In this document: piece by piece, positions 8,768 through 19,389 of the stretch
Layout: each line of letters begins with the position of its first letter
How positions within the stretch are numbered: the first letter of the stretch is position 1
DNA from: Polynucleobacter sp.
GTDB taxonomy: Bacteria; Pseudomonadota; Gammaproteobacteria; Burkholderiales; Burkholderiaceae
Assembly (NCBI GenBank): GCA_016462905.1
Contig: JAEMSI010000012.1
Coordinates: 1 to 50,764, forward strand
Length of the DNA stretch: 50,764 bases
Direction: 5' to 3'
The notes under the pieces: model-generated
What the model was told of the DNA's origin: nothing
Seen by the model: only the letters and a program-made list of their open reading frames with translations
Database searches by the model: none
Made by a program: the position numbers and the translations under genes

Positions 8768-9286
8768 ATGGCAAAAATGCAAACAAAGATGCAGTCAGAA
8801 GAGCGCGATGATGGTCTACGCGAGAAGATGATTGCGGTTAATCGTGTAACCAAAGTGGTAAAGGGCGGCCGGATTCTTGGTTTTGCTGCTTTAACCGTGG
8901 TGGGCGATGGCGATGGTCGGATTGGTATGGGCAAAGGAAAATCGAAAGAAGTTCCAGTGGCTGTCCAAAAAGCAATGGACGAAGCACGCCGCAAGATGAT
9001 TAAGGTACCACTTCGCAAGGGTACGTTACAGCATTCAGTCATCGGTCAACATGGAGCATCGCGGGTTTTGATTTCTCCAGCAAAAGACGGTACCGGCGTA
9101 ATTGCTGGCGGTCCGATGCGGGCGATTTTTGATGTGATGGGCGTAACCAATGTGGTTGCTAAATCAATTGGCTCAACCAATCCATACAACATGGTGCGCG
9201 CTACTTTAGATGGCCTAAGCAAAATGAGCACCCCTTCTGAAATTGCTGCAAAGCGCGGCAAATCAATCGAAGAGATCTTGGGCTAA
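8768..9286 (+). CDS. rpsE: 30S ribosomal protein S5
   Basis: S5 forms part of the mRNA entry site and affects decoding fidelity. The 172-residue product contains [18 protein letters not shown], the double-stranded RNA-binding type [18 protein letters not shown], and [29 protein letters not shown] precedes the ATG. A slightly longer N-terminus than in E. coli (167) is usual in related bacteria. Confidence 0.98.
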   Translation: MAKMQTKMQSEERDDGLREKMIAVNRVTKVVKGGRILGFAALTVVGDGDGRIGMGKGKSKEVPVAVQKAMDEARRKMIKVPLRKGTLQHSVIGQHGASRVLISPAKDGTGVIAGGPMRAIFDVMGVTNVVAKSIGSTNPYNMVRATLDGLSKMSTPSEIAAKRGKSIEEILG

Positions 9287-9309
9287 GGAATTTCATCAGA
9301 AAGAAAATT

Positions 9310-9504
9310 ATGGCAAATACGCAATCAAACTCAAAGGTCAAGCTCCAATTGGTGCGTAGCCTCATTGGTACCCGTGAAAGCCACCGCGCAACAGTTCGTG
9401 GTTTGGGATTGGGTCGTCTTAATTCGGTCTCTGAGCTGCAAGATACTCCTGCAGTTCGTGGAATGATTAACAAGGTTTCTTACCTTGTCAAAGTGATTGG
9501 GTAA
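9310..9504 (+). CDS. rpmD: 50S ribosomal protein L30
   Basis: L30 is a small large-subunit protein. The 64-residue product has [20 protein letters not shown] and ends [16 protein letters not shown], both family-typical. AGAAAGAAAA precedes the ATG. The stop lies 4 bp before the rplO start, so coupling is likely. Confidence 0.97.
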   Translation: MANTQSNSKVKLQLVRSLIGTRESHRATVRGLGLGRLNSVSELQDTPAVRGMINKVSYLVKVIG

Positions 9505-9508
9505 ATCT

Positions 9509-9949
9509 ATGCAATTAAATACTATTAAACCTGCTGCTGGCGCTAAAAAAGCACGCCGTCGCGTTGGTCGTGGAATTGGTTCAGGTCTAGGCAAAACGGC
9601 TGGCCGTGGACATAAAGGTCAAAAGTCGCGTTCGGGCGGTTTCCATAAAGTTGGTTTTGAGGGCGGCCAGATGCCGATGTATCGTCGTCTACCAAAAAGA
9701 GGATTTATTTCCTTAACTCGACGTCACGTTGGTCAAATTACTCTAAACGACTTGGAAAAGATTGGTTTAGCAGAAGTTGATTTATTGGTTTTGAAGCAAC
9801 ATGGTTACGCAGGCGAACAAATTAATGCAGTGAAAGTAGTGAAGACCGGCGAATTAAAGCGGGCTGTAACGCTCAAAGGTTTAACTGCAAGCGCTGGCGC
9901 AAAAGCAGCTATTGAGGCTGCTGGCGGTAAGGTACTCACAGAGGTTTAA
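9509..9949 (+). CDS. rplO: 50S ribosomal protein L15
   Basis: L15 is a late-assembly protein of the large subunit with a long basic N-terminal arm. From ATG 9509 the product is 146 residues, with [48 protein letters not shown] and a C-terminal [18 protein letters not shown] at 9497 would overlap rpmD and add four residues; the ATG gives the family start MQLNTIKPA. Confidence 0.97.
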   Translation: MQLNTIKPAAGAKKARRRVGRGIGSGLGKTAGRGHKGQKSRSGGFHKVGFEGGQMPMYRRLPKRGFISLTRRHVGQITLNDLEKIGLAEVDLLVLKQHGYAGEQINAVKVVKTGELKRAVTLKGLTASAGAKAAIEAAGGKVLTEV

Positions 9950-9952
9950 TTT

Positions 9953-11308
9953 ATGGCACTGGGTTCATCAAAGCTCTCTAGCCCAGATTCAGTGGGCGCT
10001 TCATCAGGAGGCAAGTTTGGCGATTTACGTCGCCGCTTGGTTTTCTTGGTGTTGGCTTTGATCGTCTTTCGAATTGGTGCGCATATCCCTGTTCCCGGAA
10101 TTGACCCAGACCAGCTTTCTAAATTATTTACCGACCAAAAAGATGGCATCTTAGGGATGTTCAATTTATTTTCGGGCGGCGCTCTATCTCGCTTCACAGT
10201 TTTTGCTTTAGGAATCATGCCCTACATTTCGGCATCGATCATCATGCAGTTAATGACTTTGGTAATCCCCTCGCTTGAAGCAATGAAAAAAGAGGGTCAG
10301 GCTGGTCAACGCAAAATTACTCAATACACGCGTTACGCCACAGTATTTCTGGCGACATTTCAGGCAATTGGTATTTCGGTTGCCCTAGAGTCTCAGCCTG
10401 GGTTAGTTTTGGATCCGGGGATGATGTTCCGTTTTAATACGGTGGTTACTTTAGTAACTGGAACGATGTTTTTAATGTGGCTTGGTGAGCAAATTACCGA
10501 ACGCGGACTTGGTAACGGCATTTCAATCATTATTTTTGGCGGAATCGTTTCTGGTTTACCAGGCGCTTTAGGCGGCCTCTTAGAATTAGTTCGTACTGGT
10601 TCCATGAATATTATTTCTGCATTATTGATTATTGTGATTGCTATTGCAGTAACTTACTTCGTCGTTTTTGTTGAGCGCGGACAGCGTCGTATTTTGGTGA
10701 ATTACGCAAAACGTCAAGTTGGTAACAAAATTTATGGCGGACAGTCCTCTCATTTGCCATTGAAATTAAATATGGCTGGAGTAATCCCCCCCATTTTTGC
10801 TTCTTCCATTATTTTGTTCCCAGCAACCATAGCCGGTTGGTTTACCGCAGGCGAGCCTACGAATATTGTCAGTCGAATCGTTAAAGATTTGGCTGCGACC
10901 TTGTCTCCAGGCCAACCTGTTTATATTATTTTGTATGCAGCTGCGATTATTTTCTTCTGCTTTTTTTATACCGCATTAGTTTTCAATAGCCGCGAGACTG
11001 CTGATAATTTGAAAAAAAGCGGAGCATTTGTGCCTGGTATTCGTCCAGGCGATCAAACTGCACGGTATATCGACAAAATTTTGGTACGTTTAACTTTAGC
11101 AGGCGCTATTTATATGGTTCTTGTTTGCTTACTGCCCGAGTTTTTAGTTCTGAAATTTAATGTGCCGTTTTATTTTGGCGGCACCTCGCTGTTAATTATT
11201 GTGGTTGTTGCAATGGACTTCATGGCCCAAGTCCAATCATTTGTAATGCAGCAGCAGTATGGCTCTTTAATGAAGAAGGCCAACTTCAAAATGGGTTCGC
11301 CTCTGTAA
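9953..11308 (+). CDS. secY: Protein translocase subunit SecY
   Basis: SecY forms the inner-membrane channel for Sec export and membrane insertion. The 451-residue product has about ten membrane segments. The plug and second-helix region [20 protein letters not shown] is at about residues 68-87. The cytoplasmic loop [18 protein letters not shown] carries the arginines used to contact SecA and the ribosome, and [12 protein letters not shown] is also present. It sits in the conserved spc position after rplO and 2 bp before infA. Confidence 0.99.
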   Translation: MALGSSKLSSPDSVGASSGGKFGDLRRRLVFLVLALIVFRIGAHIPVPGIDPDQLSKLFTDQKDGILGMFNLFSGGALSRFTVFALGIMPYISASIIMQLMTLVIPSLEAMKKEGQAGQRKITQYTRYATVFLATFQAIGISVALESQPGLVLDPGMMFRFNTVVTLVTGTMFLMWLGEQITERGLGNGISIIIFGGIVSGLPGALGGLLELVRTGSMNIISALLIIVIAIAVTYFVVFVERGQRRILVNYAKRQVGNKIYGGQSSHLPLKLNMAGVIPPIFASSIILFPATIAGWFTAGEPTNIVSRIVKDLAATLSPGQPVYIILYAAAIIFFCFFYTALVFNSRETADNLKKSGAFVPGIRPGDQTARYIDKILVRLTLAGAIYMVLVCLLPEFLVLKFNVPFYFGGTSLLIIVVVAMDFMAQVQSFVMQQQYGSLMKKANFKMGSPL

Positions 11309-11310
11309 CT

Positions 11311-11529
11311 ATGTCAAAAGATGACGTTATTCAGATGGCGGGAGAGATTGTTGAGAATTTGCCAAATGCTATGTTTCGGGTGAAGTTAGAAAACGGGCAT
11401 GTGGTTTTGGGGCATATCTCAGGAAAGATGCGCATGCACTATATACGCATTTTGCCGGGAGATAAGGTAACCGTTGAAATGACGCCCTATGATTTAACTC
11501 GCGCAAGAATCATTTTTCGCGCGAAATAG
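11311..11529 (+). CDS. infA: Translation initiation factor IF-1
   Basis: IF-1 binds the A site during initiation. The 72-residue product is an S1-like OB fold with [39 protein letters not shown] and [20 protein letters not shown], full family length. infA between secY and rpmJ is typical of betaproteobacteria and differs from the E. coli layout, where infA lies elsewhere. The ATG lies 2 bp after the secY stop; GGGTT in the secY end is a weak ribosome binding site. Confidence 0.98.
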   Translation: MSKDDVIQMAGEIVENLPNAMFRVKLENGHVVLGHISGKMRMHYIRILPGDKVTVEMTPYDLTRARIIFRAK

Positions 11530-11579
11530 TAGGGCAGTAAAAAAGTTTTATTTGAACAGAATAAATGAAGAGGTGAATG

Positions 11580-11696
11580 ATGAAAGTTTTAGCATCGGTT
11601 AAATGTATTTGCCGTAATTGTAAAGTTATCAAGCGTAAGCGCGTGGTACGTGTGATCTGCTCTACCGATCCACGTCATAAGCAGCGCCAAGGTTAA
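11580..11696 (+). CDS. rpmJ: 50S ribosomal protein L36
   Basis: This 38-codon gene translates as [20 protein letters not shown] and ends [15 protein letters not shown]. It is the zinc-binding form of L36, with Cys11, Cys14, Cys27 and His33 as ligands. Length equals the family. An extra cysteine at position 9, where Lys or Arg is usual in my memory of the family, is unusual. AGAGG at 11569-11573 precedes the ATG at 11580; an overlapping out-of-frame ATG lies at 11577. Confidence 0.95.
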   Translation: MKVLASVKCICRNCKVIKRKRVVRVICSTDPRHKQRQG

Positions 11697-11715
11697 TTAG
11701 TAAAAGGAACAGAAC

Positions 11716-12084
11716 ATGGCACGTATCGCTGGGGTAAATATCCCAAATCATCAACATACCGTGATCGGCTTAACTGCCATCTTCGGAATTGGCAATACTC
11801 AAGCTCGCAAAATTTGTGCAGCTAGCGGGGTTGCTATCGATAAAAAAGTAAAAGATCTGACTGACGCAGAACTTGAAAAATTACGCGAAGAAGTGGGTAA
11901 GCGCACCACGGAAGGTGATCTGCGTCGTGAAGTAACCATGAACATCAAGCGTTTGATGGATTTGGCTTGCTATCGTGGCGTACGTCATCGCAAGGGCTTG
12001 CCAGTTCGTGGTCAGCGTACCAAAACGAATGCACGCACACGTAAAGGCCCACGTAAGGCCGGTATCGCATTGAAGAAGGGATAA
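11716..12084 (+). CDS. rpsM: 30S ribosomal protein S13
   Basis: S13 forms the head bridges to L5 and touches the P-site tRNA. The 122-residue product begins [20 protein letters not shown] and has the signature [20 protein letters not shown] near the end. AAAAGGAAC precedes the ATG. First gene of the alpha segment; no separate promoter is evident in the 19-bp gap after rpmJ. Confidence 0.98.
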   Translation: MARIAGVNIPNHQHTVIGLTAIFGIGNTQARKICAASGVAIDKKVKDLTDAELEKLREEVGKRTTEGDLRREVTMNIKRLMDLACYRGVRHRKGLPVRGQRTKTNARTRKGPRKAGIALKKG

Positions 12085-12090
12085 GAAATA

Positions 12091-12507
12091 ATGGCAAAAG
12101 CACAACAAGCGGCAGCAGCATCTTCTGGCGCACAACGGGTTCGTAAAAAGGTAAAGAAGAACGTTGCCGATGGGATCGCGCACGTTCACGCATCATTTAA
12201 TAACACCATCATCACGATTACAGATCGTCAGGGCAATGCATTGTCATGGGCAACGTCTGGTGGCCAAGGTTTTAAGGGATCACGTAAGTCAACCCCGTTT
12301 GCTGCTCAGGTCGCAGCCGAGGTAGCGGGTAAGGCTGCAATTGAGTGCGGTATCAAAAACTTAGAAGTGCAAATTAAAGGACCCGGCCCAGGGCGCGAGT
12401 CCGCAGTACGTGCTTTAAATTCGCTAGGAATCAAGATTGTGGAAATTCAAGATGTAACGCCTGTTCCGCATAACGGTTGCCGCCCTCCGAAGCGTCGTCG
12501 TATTTAA
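12091..12507 (+). CDS. rpsK: 30S ribosomal protein S11
   Basis: S11 lies on the platform close to the E-site codon. The 138-residue product shows [38 protein letters not shown] and the end [17 protein letters not shown]. It has an Ala-rich, Lys-rich N-terminal arm a little longer than in E. coli. It starts 6 bp after the rpsM stop. Confidence 0.98.
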   Translation: MAKAQQAAAASSGAQRVRKKVKKNVADGIAHVHASFNNTIITITDRQGNALSWATSGGQGFKGSRKSTPFAAQVAAEVAGKAAIECGIKNLEVQIKGPGPGRESAVRALNSLGIKIVEIQDVTPVPHNGCRPPKRRRI

Positions 12508-12563
12508 GGCAAAGTTTAGTTTTTGTAGTGTTGTATTAGCTGTAGTTTATTTTTTAATGAAGA

Positions 12564-12612
12564 CCACCGTTCGTTTGAACTTAGAACGAACTCACCGCAG
12601 ACCGAAAGGTGG
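12564..12612 (+). promoter_or_regulatory. Folded leader of rpsD, possible S4 control site
   Basis: The 126-bp gap between rpsK and rpsD holds an 8-bp hairpin: GTTCGTT (12569-12575) pairs AACGAAC (12585-12591), plus one T-G wobble. It is enclosed by CCACC (12564-12568), which can pair GGTGG (12608-12612). CACC (12593-12596) competes for the same GGTG, and ACC-GAAA-GGT (12601-12610) can form a GNRA tetraloop hairpin. Mutually exclusive pairings just before the rpsD start suggest a switch. S4 autorepression is known in other bacteria; here it is inferred. Confidence 0.5.
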
Positions 12613-12633
12613 CGGAATAGAAAGGATAGAAAC

Positions 12634-13257
12634 GTGGCACGTTATATAGGGCCTAAGGCCAAATTATCGCGTCGGGAAGGTACCGACTTATTTTTAAAAA
12701 GCGCTCGTCGAGCTTTATCAGACAAGTGCAAACTGGATAGTAAGCCAGGACAGCATGGACGCACTTCAGGCTCTCGTACTTCTGATTATGGAAATCAGTT
12801 GCGTGAGAAGCAAAAGGTAAAGCGTATTTATGGTGTCCTAGAGCGACAATTCCGCCGTTATTTTTCTGAAGCAGAGCGACGCAAGGGTAATACCGGCGAA
12901 ACGCTATTGCAGTTGCTGGAATCGCGTCTTGATAACGTTGTTTATAGAATGGGGTTTGGTTCTACGCGCGCAGAAGCACGTCAACTAGTTTCTCATGGCG
13001 CTATTACATTAAATGGAAATTCGGTGAATATTCCATCGATGCAAGTTCGCCCAGGCGATGTTGTCGCTATTCGCGAAAAGGCAAAAAAACAAAACCGCAT
13101 TCAAGAATCTCTGAATTTATCTCAACAAACAGGCAGCATTAACTGGGTATCCGTTGATGCAAGCAAACTAGAGGGAATTTTTAAACAGGTACCCGACCGC
13201 GAAGAAATCAGCGGTGACATCAACGAAAGTTTGATTGTCGAATTGTATTCACGTTAA
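12634..13257 (+). CDS. rpsD: 30S ribosomal protein S4
   Basis: S4 is the primary 16S rRNA 5'-domain binder and a translational repressor of the alpha operon in E. coli. The 207-residue product begins [16 protein letters not shown], has the zinc-free N-domain, [19 protein letters not shown], and the S4 RNA-binding domain [20 protein letters not shown] with [10 protein letters not shown]. The start is GTG at 12634 behind GAAAGGAT. The folded leader upstream suggests its expression is set separately from rpsK. Confidence 0.98.
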   Translation: MARYIGPKAKLSRREGTDLFLKSARRALSDKCKLDSKPGQHGRTSGSRTSDYGNQLREKQKVKRIYGVLERQFRRYFSEAERRKGNTGETLLQLLESRLDNVVYRMGFGSTRAEARQLVSHGAITLNGNSVNIPSMQVRPGDVVAIREKAKKQNRIQESLNLSQQTGSINWVSVDASKLEGIFKQVPDREEISGDINESLIVELYSR

Positions 13258-13286
13258 TTCGGTACCCTCTTAAGGAAAAGATATCT

Positions 13287-14267
13287 ATGCAAACCAATTT
13301 GCTCAAACCAAAAATCATTTCTGTTGAAGCCATTGCGCCCAATCAAGCCAAAGTTGTTATGGAGCCTTTTGAGCGTGGCTATGGCCATACTTTAGGCAAT
13401 GCATTACGTCGTGTTTTATTGTCATCAATGGTTGGTTTCGCACCAACTGAAGTGGCGATTGCTGGAGTGGTGCATGAGTATTCAACGCTCGATGGCGTTC
13501 AAGAAGATGTAGTGAATCTTTTATTAAACCTCAAAGGGGTTGTATTCAAATTACAATCGCGCGATGAAGTAACCATTAATCTTCGCAAAGAAGGTCCAGG
13601 TGTAGTTTTAGCCAAGGACATTGATTTGCCTCATGATGTTGAAATCATTAATCCAGAACATGTGATTGCCCATCTTTCTGCTGGCGGTAAATTAGACATG
13701 CAGATCAAGGTTGAAAAAGGCCGTGGCTATGTTCCAGGAAATATGCGTCAATATGAAGATGAGTCATCAAAATTAATTGGCCGTATTGTTTTGGACGCCT
13801 CTTTTAGTCCAGTTAATCGGGTTAGTTACGCAGTCGAGTCTGCTCGTGTCGAACAGCGTACCGACTTAGATCGCTTGGTAATGACGATTGAAACGAACGG
13901 AGTTTTATCCCCAGAAGAATCGATTCGCCAATCGGCCAGTATTTTAGTGGACCAATTAGTGGTTTTTGCTGCACTTGAAAGTAGTGAAGTCAGCGGTGAC
14001 TTGGCGCCAAGTCGTTCAGCTATGGTTGATCCTCTGTTGATGAGACCGGTCGATGACCTTGAGCTAACCGTGCGTTCAGCAAATTGCCTCAAAGCAGAAA
14101 ATATTTATTACATTGGCGATTTAATTCAGCGTACCGAAAATGAATTGTTAAAGACACCTAATTTAGGCCGCAAATCTTTAAATGAAATTAAGGATGTATT
14201 AGCAGCGCGCGGTTTAAGTCTCGGTATGAAGCTTGAGAGTTGGCCTCCAGCCACTCTGGGCCAATAA
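13287..14267 (+). CDS. rpoA: RNA polymerase alpha subunit
   Basis: The alpha dimer nucleates RNA polymerase assembly and its C-domain reads UP elements and activators. The 326-residue product has an N-domain (about 1-235) with [21 protein letters not shown] linker leads to the C-domain (about 250-315) with [20 protein letters not shown] and [18 protein letters not shown], the helix-hairpin-helix DNA-binding part. TTAAGGAAAAG precedes the ATG. It lies in the standard alpha-segment position. Confidence 0.99.
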   Translation: MQTNLLKPKIISVEAIAPNQAKVVMEPFERGYGHTLGNALRRVLLSSMVGFAPTEVAIAGVVHEYSTLDGVQEDVVNLLLNLKGVVFKLQSRDEVTINLRKEGPGVVLAKDIDLPHDVEIINPEHVIAHLSAGGKLDMQIKVEKGRGYVPGNMRQYEDESSKLIGRIVLDASFSPVNRVSYAVESARVEQRTDLDRLVMTIETNGVLSPEESIRQSASILVDQLVVFAALESSEVSGDLAPSRSAMVDPLLMRPVDDLELTVRSANCLKAENIYYIGDLIQRTENELLKTPNLGRKSLNEIKDVLAARGLSLGMKLESWPPATLGQ

Positions 14268-14283
14268 TTAGAAAGGAAGCATC

Positions 14284-14682
14284 ATGCGTCATGGAAATGG
14301 CTTACGCAAACTAAATCGCACCTCATCGCATCGTTTGGCGATGTTGCGCAACATGTCTAATTCCTTGCTCCAGCATGAAGTGATTAAAACCACTTTGCCA
14401 AAAGCAAAAGAATTACGTATGGTAGTTGAGCCTTTAATTACCTTAGGCAAGAAGGACAATCTGGCAAATCGTCGTTTGGCGTTTAATCGTCTGCGCGATC
14501 GCGATATTGTCGCTAAATTATTTACCGAATTGGGTCCGCGTTACGCAGCTCGACCAGGTGGCTATTTGCGTATTTTGAAGTTCGGCTTTCGTCATGGCGA
14601 TAATGCGCCAATGGCATTGGTTGAACTGGTCGACAGACCTGAGACTGAGGTTACTGCTGCTGAAGAAGTAAGCGCAGCTTAA
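14284..14682 (+). CDS. rplQ: 50S ribosomal protein L17
   Basis: L17 is a large-subunit protein near the tunnel exit. The 132-residue product begins [20 protein letters not shown] and has [20 protein letters not shown] and [30 protein letters not shown] precedes the ATG. It ends the ribosomal block, and a strong terminator follows 22 bp later. Confidence 0.98.
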   Translation: MRHGNGLRKLNRTSSHRLAMLRNMSNSLLQHEVIKTTLPKAKELRMVVEPLITLGKKDNLANRRLAFNRLRDRDIVAKLFTELGPRYAARPGGYLRILKFGFRHGDNAPMALVELVDRPETEVTAAEEVSAA

Positions 14683-14703
14683 TTTACGTATTTGGCCTTG
14701 ACT

Positions 14704-14737
14704 AAAAGCCAGACCTCGGTCTGGCTTTTTTATTTTT
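14704..14737 (+). terminator. Intrinsic terminator of the ribosomal block
   Basis: GCCAGAC (14708-14714) pairs with GTCTGGC (14719-14725) around a CTCG tetraloop, preceded by AAAA and followed by a run of T interrupted once by A. This is a textbook Rho-independent terminator on the plus strand and marks the end of the transcript that includes rplQ. Confidence 0.92.
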
Positions 14738-14746
14738 TTGAATAAA

Positions 14747-15079
14747 ATGACTGTAATGAATTCATTTTTAATTGTGATGACAAGCCTGCCTAATTTATTG
14801 GCGGCTCAAGAATTGGCTAGAAAGCTATTGGAAAAAAAATTAGCCGCTTGCATTCAAATTCAGAGCGGGATTCAGTCCTTGTATTACTGGGAAGGTAAAC
14901 TTTGTGAAGAGCAAGAGGTTTTATTAAGCGCCAAAACCAGTGCCAATCTATGGGACGAGATAGAAGCTTATATTTTAAGTGAACACCCTTATGATTTACC
15001 CGAAGTGATTGCCTTGAGCCCATCGCAAGTGAATCCGGCTTATGCTAAATGGATTAAAGATGAAACCAAGCCTTCGTAA
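14747..15079 (+). CDS. cutA: CutA family divalent-cation tolerance protein
   Basis: CutA is a small trimeric ferredoxin-fold protein linked to copper tolerance in E. coli; its exact role is debated. The 110-residue product has the family blocks KKLAACIQI, SLYYWEGKL, EEQEVLLSAKT and HPYDLPEVIAL at expected spacing. Starts at 14747 or 14756 are both possible, and neither has a clear ribosome binding site. It lies right after the terminator, and its end overlaps the dsbD start by 20 nt, the same order as in many proteobacteria where cutA precedes dsbD. Confidence 0.9.
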   Translation: MTVMNSFLIVMTSLPNLLAAQELARKLLEKKLAACIQIQSGIQSLYYWEGKLCEEQEVLLSAKTSANLWDEIEAYILSEHPYDLPEVIALSPSQVNPAYAKWIKDETKPS

Positions 15080-16757
15080 ATTAATCGGTATTTTATTATG
15101 TAGCTTTTTTGTGATGCCCTCGGCATGGGCAGCACAAGATTTTTTATCGCCTGAAAAAGCCTTTCCGGTCGAGCTAACATGGTTGGAAAACTCCAATACA
15201 GTAGCGATTGAATATTTGCCCGTAAAAGGCTATTACATTTATCAAGAATCCTTGAAATTTAAGGTTCTTGATTCGGGAAAAGAATACTTTCCCAAGATCC
15301 GTTCATTGCCGCCCGGTATTGAAAAGTTTGATGAAACATTTAATAAAAAACTGCAGGTCTATAAAAAGCCATTCACTGTTTTAATCGATCTGCCTGAGTC
15401 TAAAGGCCTAGCGCCCAGTAGGTCGGGGATCCATTTAGAGCTTGAGTTACAAGGTTGTGCAGAAGGCGGCATTTGTTACCCACCGATGAGTTTGCAATTT
15501 AGAATCGCAGCCCCTGGAGTTCGTGTGACTGCGATACCTGATGCTAGCCTTCAAGCTCAACTGGCAAATCAAACCCAGGCAAAAGCAGACTTTTGGCAAC
15601 TTTGGCATGACCGAGACGACATTAATTCAATTAATACTTTTTTAAATCAAACGAGTAGCACTTATTTATTTTTAGCCTTTTTCATTTTGGGATTAGCTTT
15701 GGCGTTTACCCCATGCATTTTGCCGATGCTACCGATTCTTTCGAGCATTGTTTTGGGCGCCTCCCACACCAGTCATATTAGCCAAACTCGATCGAGACGT
15801 GAAAAAGCGAGGGCGGGTATTTTGGCCTTGGCCTATATTCTCGGTATGGCTTTGCTGTATTCATTGGCTGGCGTTTTAACGGCGCTCATTGGGGGCGGTG
15901 TTCAGCAAGTACTGCAGAGCCCCGCGGCTTTAGTTTTATTTGCGCTACTTCTGCTGGCATTAGCAATGAGTTTATTTGGTCTGTTTCATTTGCGTTTGCC
16001 GCATGCTTGGCAAGTGCAAGTGGATCGACTATCGGGGCGGCATCAAGGCGGCAGTATTGTGGGCGCATTTGCATTAGGAGCGATTTCTACTTTAGTTGCA
16101 AGCCCTTGTATTACAGCCCCTCTGGCAGGGATCTTGGGTTTTATTGCACAAAGTGGCTCGGTTTTTTTGGGCGGAGGCTTATTGTTTGTGATGGCCTTGG
16201 GTATGGGCTTACCGCTATTGCTCATCGCAGTAGGGGCAAGGCAAATCATTCCTAAAAGTGGCCCCTGGATGATTTGGATTCAGCGATCACTAGGCTTTGT
16301 TCTGCTTGCTTTAGCAGTTTGGGTGATATCGCCCTTATTTTTGCCTAATAAGGTAAACGAGTTTTCTCAAAAACAAATCCAAGGCAATTTAATTTTTACT
16401 GTGATTAAAAGTAATGCCGAGCTAGATGCTGTCTTAGTGCGAGCCAAAAATTTAAAAAAACCAGTCTTACTTGATTTTTATGCTGACTGGTGTATTAGCT
16501 GCAAAGAGATGGAAAAACTCACCTTTGCTGATCCAGCAGTCGCTCGCTTAATGCAGGATTTTATATTGGTTCAGGCCGATGTTACTGCTAATCAAGCCGA
16601 AAGCACGGCTTTATTAAAACGATTTAAATTATTTGGCCCACCCGCAATTTTATTTTTTAATTTAGATGGTCAAGAACAAACGGCGCTTCGCGTGGTGGGT
16701 TTTATGAAGACCGATCATTTTTCTGAGCGTTTGCAGACTATCTTAGTCCGCCCGTAA
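15060..16757 (+). CDS. dsbD: Thiol:disulfide interchange protein DsbD
   Basis: DsbD moves electrons from cytoplasmic thioredoxin across the inner membrane to periplasmic DsbC, DsbG and CcmG. The product is about 565 residues. It has a signal peptide ending near AWA (residue 24) and an N-terminal domain with the Cys pair in QGCAEGGICYPP (Cys133 and Cys139). A membrane domain follows with its two cysteines in AFTPCILPMLPIL and VASPCITAP, and then a C-terminal thioredoxin domain with the active site DWCISCKEM. All six redox cysteines are present. The start is inside the end of cutA, so translation is probably coupled. Confidence 0.96.
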   Translation: MKPSLRKLIGILLCSFFVMPSAWAAQDFLSPEKAFPVELTWLENSNTVAIEYLPVKGYYIYQESLKFKVLDSGKEYFPKIRSLPPGIEKFDETFNKKLQVYKKPFTVLIDLPESKGLAPSRSGIHLELELQGCAEGGICYPPMSLQFRIAAPGVRVTAIPDASLQAQLANQTQAKADFWQLWHDRDDINSINTFLNQTSSTYLFLAFFILGLALAFTPCILPMLPILSSIVLGASHTSHISQTRSRREKARAGILALAYILGMALLYSLAGVLTALIGGGVQQVLQSPAALVLFALLLLALAMSLFGLFHLRLPHAWQVQVDRLSGRHQGGSIVGAFALGAISTLVASPCITAPLAGILGFIAQSGSVFLGGGLLFVMALGMGLPLLLIAVGARQIIPKSGPWMIWIQRSLGFVLLALAVWVISPLFLPNKVNEFSQKQIQGNLIFTVIKSNAELDAVLVRAKNLKKPVLLDFYADWCISCKEMEKLTFADPAVARLMQDFILVQADVTANQAESTALLKRFKLFGPPAILFFNLDGQEQTALRVVGFMKTDHFSERLQTILVRP

Positions 16758-16763
16758 AATAAG

Positions 16764-18381
<1,618 letters not shown>

Positions 18382-18550
18382 GAGTTTTGGGACTTATTTA
18401 GGGCTTGGGTAATTAAAGGTAAAGGCTAAGAAGCTATTGTAAAATCTCAGCAATTTGTAATTAGTTTCATGCTCTTCTTTTAAGCCCCATTTAGGGTTGA
18501 GCAATTCACCGAATTAGAGTATTTACAGAGTATTTAATAAGGTAACCATA

Positions 18551-19327
18551 ATGCGTCAAAGTTCTCAAAACTACAAATTCAATTATTCGTTTAGTCTGGT
18601 GTCTAAAACTCAGTTTTTCTTTGCTATTTTGGCCTTTTTGGCCTTGGGGGGCGTAGCGCCTAGTATTCAGGCGGCAGATCCTGCAAGCCCAACTGCTCCA
18701 GCAAGTGCTTTAGCAAACACTCCCGCTACCATGCCAGCGCCTGCTGTGGCTGTAAAGCCCGCCATGCCAGATGCCTTGGCCGGTGAAGCACTTTATATCA
18801 GTGGCGATGCGAAGCGGGGTGTAGTGGCTTGCGTTGGTTGCCATGGTGCCAATGGAAATAGCGCTGCAGGAACTTGGCCAAAATTATCTGCCCAAGGTAG
18901 CGCGTATATTGTGAAGCAATTAAAAAATTATAAAGACGGCACACGCGCGAACCCTATCATGATGGGTATGGTTGCAGCCTTAACCGATCAAGATATGGCA
19001 AACATTGCCGCTTATCTTCGCAAACAACAAGCAACTGGTGGTGTTGCGCAAAGCAAAGAAACGATCGAATTAGGTAAAACTATTTATCAGGCCGGCATTG
19101 CTGCAAAAGGGGTTCCTGCTTGTGCAGGATGTCATAGTCCGAATGGGGTTGGAGTTCCAGCTCAGTATCCGCGCTTAAGCGGCCAGTGGGCAGAATATAC
19201 TTCTGCACAATTAGGCTATTTCCGTGATGGCACTCGTAAAAATGGCGCATCCATGACCACGATTGCCAGCAAACTTTCTGATTTAGAAATTAAAGCCGTA
19301 TCCGATTACATGGCAGGATTGCGGTAA
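18551..19327 (+). CDS. Dihaem cytochrome c of the c4 type
   Basis: This is a periplasmic electron carrier that probably feeds terminal oxidases. The 258-residue product has an N-terminal hydrophobic segment (about residues 21-41) ending in a likely signal cleavage site at IQA. An Ala/Pro-rich spacer runs to about residue 73. Two cytochrome domains then carry haem motifs CVGCH (94-98) and CAGCH (191-195), with methionines near 137-140 and 235 as probable axial ligands. AAGGT lies close before the ATG. The two-domain layout fits c4; the Pro/Ala spacer may act as a tether if the signal is not cut. Confidence 0.93.
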   Translation: MRQSSQNYKFNYSFSLVSKTQFFFAILAFLALGGVAPSIQAADPASPTAPASALANTPATMPAPAVAVKPAMPDALAGEALYISGDAKRGVVACVGCHGANGNSAAGTWPKLSAQGSAYIVKQLKNYKDGTRANPIMMGMVAALTDQDMANIAAYLRKQQATGGVAQSKETIELGKTIYQAGIAAKGVPACAGCHSPNGVGVPAQYPRLSGQWAEYTSAQLGYFRDGTRKNGASMTTIASKLSDLEIKAVSDYMAGLR

Positions 19328-19358
19328 GTGATTTAATTAAACCATTCCTGCTTGACTT

Positions 19359-19389
19359 AAAAACCCTGCTTAATTTGGCAGGGTTTTTT
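19359..19389. terminator. Bidirectional terminator between the cytochrome gene and lysA
   Basis: CCCTGC (19364-19369) pairs with GCAGGG (19378-19383), flanked by AAAAA on the left and TTTTTT on the right. It can therefore stop transcripts from both converging genes. The last codons of lysA lie within the hairpin. Confidence 0.88.

Noticed and set aside
18382..18550. Promoters between engB and the cytochrome gene
   Set aside because: TTGAGC with TATTTA at 17 bp and TGTAAAAT are visible, but the matches are too weak to call in such AT-rich DNA.
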